Notes under the pieces: generated by a model
Told to the model about the DNA's origin: nothing
The model's database searches: none
The model's input: the letters and a program-made list of their open reading frames with translations, nothing else
In this document: piece by piece, positions 1 through 7,520 of the stretch
Layout: each line of letters starts with the position of its first letter
Numbering within the stretch: the first letter of the stretch is position 1
Origin: a virus
Length of the DNA: 54,567 nt
IMG/VR virus record: IMGVR_UViG_3300008954_002469
Location: 1-54,567 of that record
Reading direction: 5' to 3' (one strand)
Position numbers and translations under genes: made by a program

Positions 1-1
1 G

Positions 2-586
2 CAGGCCGAGAAAGCCATGTTAGGTGGCGCCAAGCTGATAAAAGGTGGTGACGCTGAAGGAGGAACCATTGGCGGCGGCAATATGGGCGCCGCTGGCATT
101 ATGACACCGACAAGGGTACCAGCCGCTGGCACAGGAGCAAGTGGCCCTCCAGGAAGGAATTATGCAACACCACGTCCAGGTACACCACGTCCAGGTACAG
201 GCGAACATGGCCCAGCAGGGCGTTATGCACCAAGACAGGTAGCCGCAGGCACAGGTCAGCATGGGCCAGCAAATCGTTATGCACCAAAACCAAACTATGC
301 AACTGGTGGTGATCCACTACTTCAAAGTGGTGGTGAATTTGATAGTAAACAAGATGGTGATCCATATCTTCAAAACTTGATACGAAATGCCGGTGTAAAA
401 CCACGAAATAGTATGGCTCCCACACCTAGAAAGAACCCGTTTCGAGGAACACCAAAAAGAGGTGATGATAGTCCAGAATGGTATAATAAAGGCAATACTA
501 AAACAGCAAAGCCGAATTTACTGAAGTGGATGAAGAAAAATGCAACACAACCTAAAGCATTTGATCAAGATAACGTTAATAAGTAA
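2..586 (+). CDS. Gly/Pro-rich low-complexity phage protein, 5' end cut by window
   Basis: The reading frame is open from the window edge; the first ATG is at 17, but the frame probably continues upstream. The visible part is rich in Gly, Pro, Ala and Thr and carries imperfect repeats of the type GTGxHGPAxRYA (about residues 60-95), followed by a basic C-terminal half. No enzyme domain is recognisable. Its composition resembles the proteins at 50436 and 51188, and it sits directly before an internal-head-type protein, overlapping it by one base (TAATG). I infer a packaged or structural phage protein. A missing upstream capsid-targeting peptide cannot be judged from this window. Confidence 0.6.
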   Translation, partial: QAEKAMLGGAKLIKGGDAEGGTIGGGNMGAAGIMTPTRVPAAGTGASGPPGRNYATPRPGTPRPGTGEHGPAGRYAPRQVAAGTGQHGPANRYAPKPNYATGGDPLLQSGGEFDSKQDGDPYLQNLIRNAGVKPRNSMAPTPRKNPFRGTPKRGDDSPEWYNKGNTKTAKPNLLKWMKKNATQPKAFDQDNVNK

Positions 587-1140
587 TGAAAATTAATGAA
601 GTAATACTTGAGAATAAAGATCGCCTTGCTAAAAAGATTGAAAAACTCAATCAAGAAATAGAGATTGCTAAAGAAAAAACTGGCAAGGCGCCTGCTAAAT
701 TACAAAAAGAACTTGATCGTTTAGTAACGGCTTTTCCTGATTTTGCTGATTACCAGGCAGAAAAACAACAAGCGGCTCGACAATCTAGTCATGATGATAT
801 GTTGTCAAGAATTAAAACAGCCGAGTTTGGTGTTGGTACAAGTACAAATTTAATAGCTGCCGAAGCAGGTGATATGGCAATAGCATTACATATGCTACGT
901 GATGTGCCTGGCCAATTGGATGATGACATAGCAAATGTATTAATGTCATTTAATGGCAGGTCAAAAACAAATCCACCATCAAGACAAGAAGTAGAAATAG
1001 CAAAAGCAATTATTGTTCGTGCTAAAGAACTTGGTGTACTTGATGCATATAAAAAACGAGCAATAAAAAAATTAGATAAAGATAAAATGAAGTGGGATTA
1101 TGATAAAGAAAATCCTGCAGAGTTTCAAGACGAAGATTAA
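586..1140 (+). CDS. Putative internal head protein with T4-type capsid-targeting N-terminus
   Basis: A 184-residue protein of unknown function. It begins MKINEVILE, matching the pattern of T4 internal head proteins: about ten residues, amphipathic, ending in [I/L]-x-E, the site cut by the prohead protease gp21. Residues 10-50 are rich in Lys and Glu and probably form a coiled coil. The remainder is helical and charged, with a Lys-rich C-terminal region. The start codon overlaps the stop of the preceding gene. Five other genes in the window share the N-terminal pattern. Function inside the capsid or after ejection is unknown. The targeting call is inference from the motif and its recurrence. 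Confidence 0.65.
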   Translation: MKINEVILENKDRLAKKIEKLNQEIEIAKEKTGKAPAKLQKELDRLVTAFPDFADYQAEKQQAARQSSHDDMLSRIKTAEFGVGTSTNLIAAEAGDMAIALHMLRDVPGQLDDDIANVLMSFNGRSKTNPPSRQEVEIAKAIIVRAKELGVLDAYKKRAIKKLDKDKMKWDYDKENPAEFQDED

Positions 1141-1143
1141 AAT

Positions 1144-1506
1144 CTAATCAATAGTTTTATCACCTTCCGTTAAAGATCGTACAGTTAATATCTCACCTTT
1201 TTTAAGTGGTCGGTTAATAGATAAATGTAAGCACCATGCTTCTTCATACCGTAGTCCCCAATCATAACCACCTGATAACATCATTTCTCGCAGTGAGCAG
1301 TTGGGGTTGTCTGATGTTGTTAAAAATGCACCTAATTCTGTAGTTATTAAAGAACCCTCGCCAGCATGGCCGCGACCTTGCCCCACATGAATGTGAGGAT
1401 GAGTAACTGAAGTTATTCCGACAAATCTTCTATGTGGTATATCTTCTGCGGCGCATAGGACAAAAACGCCTTTCTTTTTTCGTATTGTTAAGAATGTAGG
1501 TAACAT
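1144..1506 (-). CDS. SET-domain-like small protein
   Basis: A 120-residue protein that ends 4 nt from the converging upstream gene. The central segment LGAFLTTSDNPNC, followed by a KKGEILTV-type strand, parallels the SET signatures (NHSxxPNC and GEEL) seen intact in the protein at 30439. SET domains transfer methyl groups from SAM to protein lysines. Here the first motif is degenerate (TTSDNPNC instead of NHSETPNC) and the final tyrosine-containing strand is not clear, so activity is doubtful. TAAATA lies 4 nt before the ATG on this strand, suggesting a leaderless late transcript. Fairly sure of the fold, unsure of activity. Confidence 0.6.
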   Translation of the reverse strand: MLPTFLTIRKKKGVFVLCAAEDIPHRRFVGITSVTHPHIHVGQGRGHAGEGSLITTELGAFLTTSDNPNCSLREMMLSGGYDWGLRYEEAWCLHLSINRPLKKGEILTVRSLTEGDKTID

Positions 1507-1510
1507 ATAA

Positions 1511-1516
1511 TATTTA
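1511..1516 (-). promoter_or_regulatory. T4-like late promoter core abutting start codon
   Basis: TAAATA on the minus strand, 4 nt before the ATG at 1506. It belongs to a set of fifteen such placements in the window. If the start site falls at the T4 late spacing, the transcript has essentially no leader. Confidence 0.55.
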
Positions 1517-1572
1517 AAGTGGTTTCTGATATAATAATAACTTGACTTAATTGTACTATAATAAAGAAAAGG

Positions 1573-1580
1573 TATAAATA
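1573..1580 (+). promoter_or_regulatory. T4-like late promoter TATAAATA
   Basis: Exact match to the T4 late promoter box, 55 nt upstream of the AsnRS-like gene start at 1636. Unlike many others here, it leaves a leader with a hairpin and a Shine-Dalgarno sequence. Confidence 0.65.
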
Positions 1581-1587
1581 AAAACAG

Positions 1588-1613
1588 TTTAGGCGGCTTG
1601 TCTTGCGCCTAAA
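1588..1613 (+). other. Hairpin in the leader of the AsnRS-like gene
   Basis: An 8-bp inverted repeat, TTTAGGCG and CGCCTAAA, with a 10-nt loop lies between the late promoter and the start codon. A-rich sequence rather than T follows it on this strand, so it is not a plus-strand terminator. It may be a leader structure affecting stability or translation. Confidence 0.45.
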
Positions 1614-1635
1614 AAAATTTGACTGGAGAATAAGA

Positions 1636-2493
1636 ATGACGCAATTAATTAACCCTCAACAGTTTACTGAAGCCACAGGCCTATTAAGGTCTTTTTTTAT
1701 GGCTAAAGGATTTGAAGAGGTACATACTCAAAATAGATTATCAATATTAGCCGCGTGTGAAGATCCAACAACTGTAGCAACATATAACTATGCCGGAGAA
1801 GTTTGGCCACTTCCACAAACTGGCCAAATGTGGCTCGAGTACGAGCTTTTAACTAAACCCCATGTCCCGGGGTTTTTTTGTGTTTCAACATCCTATAGGC
1901 AAGAACCTAATGTTGTAGAAGGTAGACATGATTTAATTTTCCCAATGTTTGAATTTGAAATGCCAGGTGACATGAATGATTTAGAAAAAATGGAAAAAGA
2001 ACTTATGGAATACTTAGGTTGGTGTTCTAAGGGTGGAGTTGTTGCAAAGGATTATCTTGCATGGTGCGAGGATTTTGGTGTTCAAGAACTCGAGCATGAG
2101 CACGAAGACGCAATGTGTAAGAATTGGCAAGGTAGAGTTTGCATGATTAAAAACTTCCCTAATTACACAAGTCCTTTTTGGAACATGAAACAAAATGGTG
2201 ACGGAACGGCCGCAAAAATTGATGTAATTATAGCGGGCATGGAAACTATTGGTTCAGCAGAGCGCAGTAGTGACACTACTGAAATGCGAGAAATGTTTCA
2301 TACAATTAGTGATGGTATGTATGCAGATTTATTGTTTGGAACATTTGGTAAAGATCGTGTAACAAAAGAACTAGATGACTTTTTACAATTAGATTTTATT
2401 CCAAGAGTAGGTGGTGGAATAGGCATGACACGTTTTATTCATGCGATGGAACAATATAAGTTGCGTGGTATAGTAGCAAATATGCACCGATAA
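1636..2493 (+). CDS. Class II aminoacyl-tRNA synthetase-like catalytic core (AsnRS/AspRS family, archaeal AsnA-like size)
   Basis: A 285-residue protein with class II synthetase motifs: motif 2 as SYRQEP followed by FPMFEFE, and motif 3 as GGGIGMTRFIHAME near the C-terminus. The segment SPFWNMK and then GMETIGSAERS matches the AsnRS-related subfamily. There is no N-terminal OB-fold anticodon-binding domain, so the length fits AsnRS-derived asparagine synthetases (archaeal AsnA) rather than a full tRNA synthetase. GGAG at 1625-1628 precedes the ATG at 1636; an in-frame ATG at 1603 lies in the leader hairpin and is less likely. A tRNA with anticodon GUU begins 7 nt after the stop codon. Activity could be asparagine synthesis, tRNA charging, or charging of another acceptor. 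The family assignment is strong; the reaction is open. Confidence 0.85.
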   Translation: MTQLINPQQFTEATGLLRSFFMAKGFEEVHTQNRLSILAACEDPTTVATYNYAGEVWPLPQTGQMWLEYELLTKPHVPGFFCVSTSYRQEPNVVEGRHDLIFPMFEFEMPGDMNDLEKMEKELMEYLGWCSKGGVVAKDYLAWCEDFGVQELEHEHEDAMCKNWQGRVCMIKNFPNYTSPFWNMKQNGDGTAAKIDVIIAGMETIGSAERSSDTTEMREMFHTISDGMYADLLFGTFGKDRVTKELDDFLQLDFIPRVGGGIGMTRFIHAMEQYKLRGIVANMHR

Positions 2494-2500
2494 AAAATGA

Positions 2501-2587
2501 TCCGGGGTGCTGGAATAGGTATACAGGCCCTACCGTTTATAGGGTGCCCAATGGGCAATGTTGGTTCGATCCCAACCCCCGGAGCCA
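2501..2587 (+). tRNA. Class II-type tRNA with anticodon GUU (Asn codons), unusual C33
   Basis: An 87-nt cloverleaf. The acceptor stem TCCGGGG pairs with CCCCGGA, the discriminator is G73, and CCA is encoded. The D-arm stem is CTG/CAG with GG in the loop. The anticodon stem is CCCTA/TAGGG, with loop CCGTTTA giving GTT at 2535-2537. A long variable arm follows (TGCCC, AAT, GGCA-type stem of 5 bp). The T-arm is GTTGG, TTCGATC, CCAAC. The overall body is Leu/Ser-like, yet the anticodon, the U1-A72 pair and G73 are those of tRNA-Asn. Position 33 is C instead of the near-universal U, and 37 is U instead of a purine. It directly follows the AsnRS-like gene and is probably cotranscribed with it. Confidence 0.85.
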
Positions 2588-2608
2588 ATTATTTATGCTT
2601 GGAAATAG

Positions 2609-2616
2609 CATAAATA
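2609..2616 (+). promoter_or_regulatory. Late promoter-like CATAAATA before the coiled-coil membrane gene
   Basis: CATAAATA with 6 nt to the ATG at 2623; one of the start-codon-abutting late boxes. No Shine-Dalgarno sequence separates it from the start codon. Confidence 0.55.
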
Positions 2617-2622
2617 TGTATT

Positions 2623-4629
2623 ATGAAGTTTGGAATATTTGTTCTGTTGACGGCGCTGTCGATCAGCGCCGTTGCCGCATATTATAGTATTATTGGCTTA
2701 ATGGCAATATTTGCCGCGGCCGCTGTGCCTATAGCAATTATGGGTGTAGTATTAGAGATAGGTAAGTTAGTAACTGCCTCGTGGCTCTACCAGTTTTGGG
2801 CTCGCATACCAAAATTTCTAAAGTATTATCTTACTATAGCAGTTGTTGTCTTAATGTTCATTACGTCTATGGGTATCTTTGGCTTTTTATCCAAAGCACA
2901 CGTAGAGCAAACAAGTAATACAACACAAGCAGAAGCAAAAGTAGAGCGTATTAATGAAAAGATTAATCGATTTACTGGGCGAGTAAATGTTACTAAAGAG
3001 AAAATAGAGCGGTTGCAAAGTAAAGATCACGGTCAGCATAATACAAATATTGCCTCAGCTATTGAACAACAAGAAGAAATACGTGATGGTGCTTGGGGTA
3101 GAGTCAGCAGTAGTATTAGCCAAGAGAATCAACAAATAACAGCATTAAGAGCGCAATTAGAAAAAGATATTGCTATACAAGAACAACGAGTGTCTAATGC
3201 TATAGATCGTGTGCGTGATGATGTTGCTGTTAAACAACAAGCAATAGACCGTATAAATCAACAATTAGCACAATTAGATAAAGAAGTTCAAGCATATGTA
3301 GATAAAGGCGTAGAGAAGCGGACATGGGGACAACCGATTGATTGGATTAAGCGTGGTAAAGAATTGCGTGAAAAACAAAAACCCGAGCGAGAGGCCTTGG
3401 CATTTAAAATTAGAGAGATTGAGCAAGAGATAGATGGTATAAGGCAGGATGAACTTGCCATCTCAAATGAAGTGCAAACAGAAATTACTGCATTGCGCGA
3501 AGCATTAGCAGTTGCTATTCGACCACATCAAAATAAAATAGCACAATTGCGTGAAAATACCCAATCAGAAATTGATGAAGCTAATGCTGAAATTAAACAA
3601 CTTCAAGAACAAATGGGTATGAAAGCAGATGAAGTAGAAACAAAAGTAAATGAATTAGAAGTAGTAATAGAAGATTACTATACACAGATAGATACACTTA
3701 AAGAGCAACGTTTTGTACTTGCTACAGAAGTACGCCAGTTAGAAGTAGAAGTAGGGCCTATTAAATACATTGCTGGTTTAGTATACGGATCTAATGTTAC
3801 ACGTGATTTATTAGAAGAAGCAGTACGTTGGGTAATTATTACAATTATATTTGTATTTGATCCACTTGCAGTATTATTAGTTGTTGCTGGTAATATGACA
3901 TTAAAACGTTTTAGAGATCCTTCCGAAAAAAAAAGACCGATCCACGCTGGGCCGAAGCAGGATTCTAACCAGGAAGAAACAGTGAGAATAGAGGAAGTTG
4001 TTGTTGAAAAGGAAGTAGTTGTTGAAAAAGAAGTTCCTGTAGAAGTAATTAAAGAAATCATTAAAGAAGTAAAAGTTCCTGTTGAGAAAGAAGTTATTGT
4101 TGAGAAAATAGTAGAGAAGGAAGTTCCAGTAGAAGTAATTAAAGAAGTAGAAGTAGAGAAAATTGTTGAAAAAATTGTAGAAAAAGAAGTGCCAGTAGAA
4201 GTTATTAAAGAAGTTATTAAAGAGGTAGAAGTTCCTGTTGAAAAGATTGTAGAAAAAATTGTAGAAGTTGAGAAAATAGTAGAGAAGGAAGTTCCTGTAG
4301 AAGTAATTAAGGAAGTAGAAGTAATTAAGGAAGTTCCGGTAGAAGTTGAAAAAATAGTAGAAAAAACTGTAGTAGAAACAGAGCAATTAGAAGGCACTCC
4401 CATAGTAGTATTAAAAGAGGATAAGAAAAAAGTTAAAAAGTTAGAAAAAGAAATAGCACAATTAAAAACTAAACTAACTGGTGCTGAAAATACTGCTAAT
4501 TTTAATCAGGAACAGGTAGATAATTTACTTACTCGCTTAAATAGTGGTGTAAACATAGAAGAGTTTACAGATGAGGAACAAGAGTTCTTACAAAATTATT
4601 TAAGCAGACAAGATGTCCTCGGCGGATAA
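2623..4629 (+). CDS. Long membrane-anchored coiled-coil protein with PVEVIKE repeats
   Basis: A 668-residue protein. Two to three hydrophobic helices fill about residues 4-90. A long Gln/Glu/Lys-rich coiled coil runs from about 95 to 375, with one more membrane helix near 400-425. An extended repeat region of VEKEVPVEVIKEV-type units spans about 455-590, and a short coiled coil ends the protein. The DNA of the repeat (about 4000-4370) is itself repetitive. No catalytic motif is visible. The layout suggests an inner-membrane anchored filament or spacer with a cytoplasmic repeat stalk. Similar membrane coiled-coil proteins occur in marine T4-like phages, from memory. It is the first gene after the GUU tRNA and overlaps the next gene by 17 nt. 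Confidence 0.8.
   Translation: MKFGIFVLLTALSISAVAAYYSIIGLMAIFAAAAVPIAIMGVVLEIGKLVTASWLYQFWARIPKFLKYYLTIAVVVLMFITSMGIFGFLSKAHVEQTSNTTQAEAKVERINEKINRFTGRVNVTKEKIERLQSKDHGQHNTNIASAIEQQEEIRDGAWGRVSSSISQENQQITALRAQLEKDIAIQEQRVSNAIDRVRDDVAVKQQAIDRINQQLAQLDKEVQAYVDKGVEKRTWGQPIDWIKRGKELREKQKPEREALAFKIREIEQEIDGIRQDELAISNEVQTEITALREALAVAIRPHQNKIAQLRENTQSEIDEANAEIKQLQEQMGMKADEVETKVNELEVVIEDYYTQIDTLKEQRFVLATEVRQLEVEVGPIKYIAGLVYGSNVTRDLLEEAVRWVIITIIFVFDPLAVLLVVAGNMTLKRFRDPSEKKRPIHAGPKQDSNQEETVRIEEVVVEKEVVVEKEVPVEVIKEIIKEVKVPVEKEVIVEKIVEKEVPVEVIKEVEVEKIVEKIVEKEVPVEVIKEVIKEVEVPVEKIVEKIVEVEKIVEKEVPVEVIKEVEVIKEVPVEVEKIVEKTVVETEQLEGTPIVVLKEDKKKVKKLEKEIAQLKTKLTGAENTANFNQEQVDNLLTRLNSGVNIEEFTDEEQEFLQNYLSRQDVLGG
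4000..4370 (+). repeat. Coding repeat region (PVEVIKE / VEKIVEKE units)
   Basis: Imperfect tandem units of 15-45 bp encode alternating Val/Glu/Lys/Pro/Ile motifs within the membrane coiled-coil gene. Long antisense frames here are by-products of the repeat. Confidence 0.75.
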
Positions 4630-5005
4630 ATTAACAATAATAACACCACCAGATAGATATTATGGTGCTGATGTAAACATATTAATATCAGGTTTTAGTA
4701 AAGACGAACAAAGTGAATTAATATTAGTACTTGATAATATAGATGCAGAGTGCTGTTTAGCAATAAATGATATGACTCCCGAGAGAGATACAGAATGGAT
4801 GCTTGACACAGCTCTAAGATGTAGTATAATAATATTTAATCTTAAATGGGCAAAAGTAGAGAGAGATGCAATATGCTTTGGTTGGTTATTAAGTAAGAGT
4901 AATTGTTATTATAAGTGTGATGATAAAACTGCTAAACTAGTAGGATTATTTAACACAAATAGAATAGAAAGTATTATAGAGCCTATAAAACAATTGGAGG
5001 AATAA
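4613..5005 (+). CDS. Unknown phage protein
   Basis: A 130-residue acidic protein with no family I recognise. It has alternating hydrophobic strands and helices (for example VNILISGF, SIIIFNLKW and AICFGWLLS), suggesting a small alpha/beta fold. It overlaps the end of the coiled-coil gene by 17 nt, and its stop overlaps the bS21 gene start (TAATGG), so the three are probably translated from one message. Four cysteines are scattered without a metal-binding pattern. A resemblance to nucleoside deoxyribosyltransferase-type folds is too weak to name. Confidence 0.65.
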   Translation: MSSADKLTIITPPDRYYGADVNILISGFSKDEQSELILVLDNIDAECCLAINDMTPERDTEWMLDTALRCSIIIFNLKWAKVERDAICFGWLLSKSNCYYKCDDKTAKLVGLFNTNRIESIIEPIKQLEE

Positions 5006-5325
5006 TGGCACGGGATTGGAATAATAAAAATACAAGTTGGGATAAAAATAGAGGTGGAAAGAAACCTTATAGAAAACCAATAGATTATAAAGTTAGTCCA
5101 GTAAAAATATCTGGACTTAAAGTTTGGGTGCAAAATGGTGATGTGGATAAAGCCTTACGCAAATTTAAAAAGAAAGTAGCCAATTCCGGTAAATTACAAG
5201 ATTTAAAAGCTCGTGAACAATATGAAAAACCTAGTATTGCAAGAAAACGTGCTAAAGACATTGCCCGTAAGCGACATTTAAAAGAAGTTGCTGAAAATTC
5301 CATCCATCGTAAACGAAAATATTAA
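5005..5325 (+). CDS. rpsU: Ribosomal protein bS21 homologue
   Basis: A 106-residue basic protein. From about residue 38 it follows bS21: KVWVQNGDVDKALRKFKKKV, then GKLQDLKAREQYEKPS and a run of KRAKDIARKRH. bS21 sits on the 30S platform near the anti-Shine-Dalgarno end of 16S rRNA and aids initiation. Phage bS21 genes are known in marine and large phages. An N-terminal extension of about 35 basic, Trp/Asn-rich residues is not part of the usual bS21 core. A Shine-Dalgarno sequence GGAGG precedes the ATG. Together with bL33, EF-G and tmRNA it points to deliberate modification of host ribosomes. Confidence 0.9.
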   Translation: MARDWNNKNTSWDKNRGGKKPYRKPIDYKVSPVKISGLKVWVQNGDVDKALRKFKKKVANSGKLQDLKAREQYEKPSIARKRAKDIARKRHLKEVAENSIHRKRKY

Positions 5326-5340
5326 CCCTGCCGTGTGAAG

Positions 5341-5364
5341 AAAAAGGGGGGCACAATGCCCCCC
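5341..5364 (-). terminator. Rho-independent terminator, strongest on the minus strand
   Basis: A 7-bp G/C hairpin GGGGGGC-ACAAT-GCCCCCC lies between the converging bS21 and Hsp20 genes. On the minus strand it is followed by TTTTTCTT, a good terminator for Hsp20. The plus-strand tail TCTCCTCTTT is weaker but could serve bS21. Confidence 0.8.
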
Positions 5365-5387
5365 TCTCCTCTTTGGGTTAGCGAAAC

Positions 5388-5819
5388 TTAGAACTTAATT
5401 TCGATCTCCTTTGGCTTCAGTGCTTCAGGTACTTCCTGTTTAAGACTAACCTTTAACATTCCGTCCTTGCATACTGCCGATACAACTTCGACATATTCTG
5501 CCAAGTTCCAAGAGCGTCTGAAGTCGCGTGTTGCGATGCCCTTGTGTAGCCAATTCTGTTCGTCTGAGTCCTCTTTGTGACCAGCGACAGTCAATTGTCC
5601 ATTATCAACAGTTACTGAAAGATCACCCTGAGAAAACCCAGCAACGGCAATGGTAATTACATACTCAGAGTCGCTGATGCGTTCAATATTGTAGGGTGGG
5701 TAGGACGGTGCTTGATGTGTAAAAAGCCTGTCCATATCGCCAAATAAGCGATCGAATCCGACCATGTGTCGGTTAAGTGTGGGGATAAGATTTCCCGCAG
5801 TGATTCTATACTCAGTCAT
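5388..5819 (-). CDS. Small heat shock protein, Hsp20/IbpA family
   Basis: A 143-residue protein with a short N-terminal arm (FDRLFGDMDRLF), an alpha-crystallin domain from about residue 40 to 130 (PPYNIERISDSEYVITIAVAGF, then GQLTVAG, and KDGMLKVSL), and a C-terminal IEIKF tail. It is an ATP-independent holdase that binds unfolding proteins; Hsp20 genes are frequent in marine T4-like phages. AAGGAGG sits 9 nt before the ATG. A consensus sigma70 promoter lies upstream and a strong hairpin terminator downstream, so it forms its own transcription unit, probably read by host polymerase early. Base composition is more GC-rich than that of its neighbours. Confidence 0.92.
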   Translation of the reverse strand: MTEYRITAGNLIPTLNRHMVGFDRLFGDMDRLFTHQAPSYPPYNIERISDSEYVITIAVAGFSQGDLSVTVDNGQLTVAGHKEDSDEQNWLHKGIATRDFRRSWNLAEYVEVVSAVCKDGMLKVSLKQEVPEALKPKEIEIKF

Positions 5820-5884
5820 TTTAAGTTCCTCCTTATGTTAAGCGAGTAAGTTTATGAGCCTCCAAATTGAGCACTCATATACAT

Positions 5885-5913
5885 ATTATAGCACCATTAC
5901 TATGATATGTCAA
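5885..5913 (-). promoter_or_regulatory. Consensus sigma70 promoter for Hsp20
   Basis: On the minus strand TTGACA (5908-5913), a 17-bp spacer and TATAAT (5885-5890), with a TG extended -10 element. It leaves a leader of about 60 nt containing AAGGAGG. Confidence 0.88.
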
Positions 5914-5918
5914 TATAT

Positions 5919-6998
5919 TTATCGTTTTCTTAACCGATCAATTAACTCTTTTTCACGTATGAACTCTTTGGTTTGTGTAAATTCTTCAAAATCTTTATCG
6001 GTAAAATTCATAGATCTGTGATCGTTGCATAAGAATATCATATCATAATAGTTCCAATTTTTGTATTCCGGAATGAGATAATTTTTTACAGGTTCAGTCC
6101 ATCTTTCTTTGATGTAGTCTATTGTTTCATTAATTGAATCGTAATTATATGCTGATTTTGTTAAATTGAATCCTATCATAAAAAACCAATTGTCACTTAC
6201 TTTAGTTGCACATACTTGATCAACCCAATTATCTATATTATCTCTTACTTTATTCCATTTTGCCGGCCAACGAATTTCTTCAAAAACATCATCTATGCCA
6301 TCTATGCTGTATGTCATGGTAACTGATCTAAATTCTTTAAAGATTTTGTATTTTTCACTATTAGTATCTACTTTTACTGTACCATTAGTATTATATTCTA
6401 CTCGTACTGAACTTCGTTGTTCTTTTGGTATTTTTTCTAAAGTTTTAAGATGAGTAGCTGTGAGTAATGGTTCTCCACCATTAAAATGTATCCATTCTAA
6501 ATTTTTATAATCAATGTTTGGAGGATCTTCAGTAATAGGTTTCCATTCTTTTATATCAATGCTGTTTCTGTGATTTCTATCATGGCCAGCCGGTCTTTGT
6601 AGTAACGTATTCCATGTTGAACTATAATAAGATGTACATGTATTACATGCTAAATTACATAAATTACCTACCCAAAAATCAAATCTATATGGAGCATCAG
6701 AATCGATGTAATCTTCATAATTATTATGTAGTTTTAACCAATTTCTGTTAACGTCTAGTCTTCTACTCGAGCGTCCGTCACTATGTTTTTCGTTTTCGAC
6801 GCAACCTTCACATTCTTCTGGTATTTCTCCCCGGTCAAATTTTGCTCTAATATCTTTAAGGTAAGGATCATTCCATACATCGTCAGGAGTAGTTACTTTA
6901 CCTCCTTCATGTAAACAACAACAAAATACCTTGCCAGGTTCTGTTATTGACATACTAACATATGGTTCTATGCAGAAGAATTTATGATTTGGATTCAT
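5919..6998 (-). CDS. Radical SAM protein with N-terminal twitch/SPASM-like cysteines
   Basis: A 359-residue protein. The radical SAM cluster motif CxxxCxxC is seen as CNLACNTC near residue 115-122. Before it lie cysteines FCIEP, CCCLHEGG and CEGCVENE, suggesting an auxiliary iron-sulfur site. GGEPLL follows as the SAM-binding GGE motif. Such twitch-domain radical SAM proteins are common in marine phages, and their substrates are unknown. The gene is monocistronic on the minus strand with TATAAATA 5 nt before ATG. Another radical SAM protein is encoded at 39497. The family is certain; the reaction is not. Confidence 0.88.
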   Translation of the reverse strand: MNPNHKFFCIEPYVSMSITEPGKVFCCCLHEGGKVTTPDDVWNDPYLKDIRAKFDRGEIPEECEGCVENEKHSDGRSSRRLDVNRNWLKLHNNYEDYIDSDAPYRFDFWVGNLCNLACNTCTSYYSSTWNTLLQRPAGHDRNHRNSIDIKEWKPITEDPPNIDYKNLEWIHFNGGEPLLTATHLKTLEKIPKEQRSSVRVEYNTNGTVKVDTNSEKYKIFKEFRSVTMTYSIDGIDDVFEEIRWPAKWNKVRDNIDNWVDQVCATKVSDNWFFMIGFNLTKSAYNYDSINETIDYIKERWTEPVKNYLIPEYKNWNYYDMIFLCNDHRSMNFTDKDFEEFTQTKEFIREKELIDRLRKR

Positions 6999-7003
6999 TC
7001 CAA

Positions 7004-7011
7004 TATTTATA
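7004..7011 (-). promoter_or_regulatory. T4-like late promoter TATAAATA abutting start codon
   Basis: Exact TATAAATA on the minus strand, 5 nt before the ATG at 6998. At T4 late spacing, +1 would be the A of ATG. Confidence 0.7.
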
Positions 7012-7049
7012 GATTGCGCTAAATACTGAAGACGGATTAGGAGCGACGA

Positions 7050-7520
7050 ATGCGATCAAATTGCTTTCTCAAGTGGTGGCTAATAACATGTGCTGTACTT
7101 GCCTCAACGGCAGTAGTACATTATTTCGATATGTGGGTCACCCTCTGGCATTTAGACCAAACCAAGATAAGCTTTGGTATATTAATACTGTTTTATGGTT
7201 TAACTGCCCATTTAGGACATCAATCATACAAACTCTATAAAAGCCGACCTTTAAATTTCCGCACAATAGAAGTATCATGGTTCTTTGCTGAATCAATGAT
7301 AACTTTGGGGTTAATTGGTACAGTAACAGGTTTTATCATAATGCTAGGTGGCGCTTTTGCTGACTTAGATTTAACTAATATAGGACAAGCCAAGGAAGTT
7401 ATACGAGATATGGCCGCGGGAATGAGTACCGCGTTAACAACTACATTGGTAGGCCTTGTGTGCTCAATTATTACCAAATTACAATTGATGAACTTAGAAT
7501 ATGACCACAGGAAAGCGTAA
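7050..7520 (+). CDS. MotA/TolQ/ExbB-like proton channel protein
   Basis: A 156-residue membrane protein with about four hydrophobic segments. The segment ESMITLGLIGTVTGFIIMLG, followed by AAGMSTALTTTLVGLVCSII, is the pore signature shared by MotA, TolQ, ExbB and ZorA. In those systems a pentamer around two plug/peptidoglycan-binding partners uses ion flow to do work across the envelope. AGGAG precedes the ATG, and a TAAATAC late-like box lies 27 nt upstream. The next gene overlaps by 20 nt and has the features of the partner. The cytoplasmic loop is short, so it resembles ExbB/TolQ more than ZorA. Role in infection unknown. Confidence 0.85.
   Translation: MRSNCFLKWWLITCAVLASTAVVHYFDMWVTLWHLDQTKISFGILILFYGLTAHLGHQSYKLYKSRPLNFRTIEVSWFFAESMITLGLIGTVTGFIIMLGGAFADLDLTNIGQAKEVIRDMAAGMSTALTTTLVGLVCSIITKLQLMNLEYDHRKA

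Noticed and set aside
20-425. Two minus-strand frames opposite the Gly/Pro-rich protein
   Set aside because: Shadows of a low-complexity plus-strand gene with unnatural Cys/Trp/His content.
1541-1565. TTGACT followed by TATAAT before the AsnRS-like gene
   Set aside because: Only 9 bp lie between the boxes, so it is not a sigma70 promoter; the TATAAATA at 1573 is preferred.
2501-2587. Reading the class II tRNA as tRNA-Leu or a UAA suppressor
   Set aside because: A normal 7-nt loop gives GTT; shifting the stem to expose TTA or TAA breaks base pairs, and G73 disagrees with Leu identity.
3678-4403. Long minus-strand frames (Thr/Ser/Ile-rich and Asn/Phe/Tyr-rich) opposite the repeat gene
   Set aside because: By-products of the Val/Glu/Lys coding repeat; no ribosome site, extreme composition.
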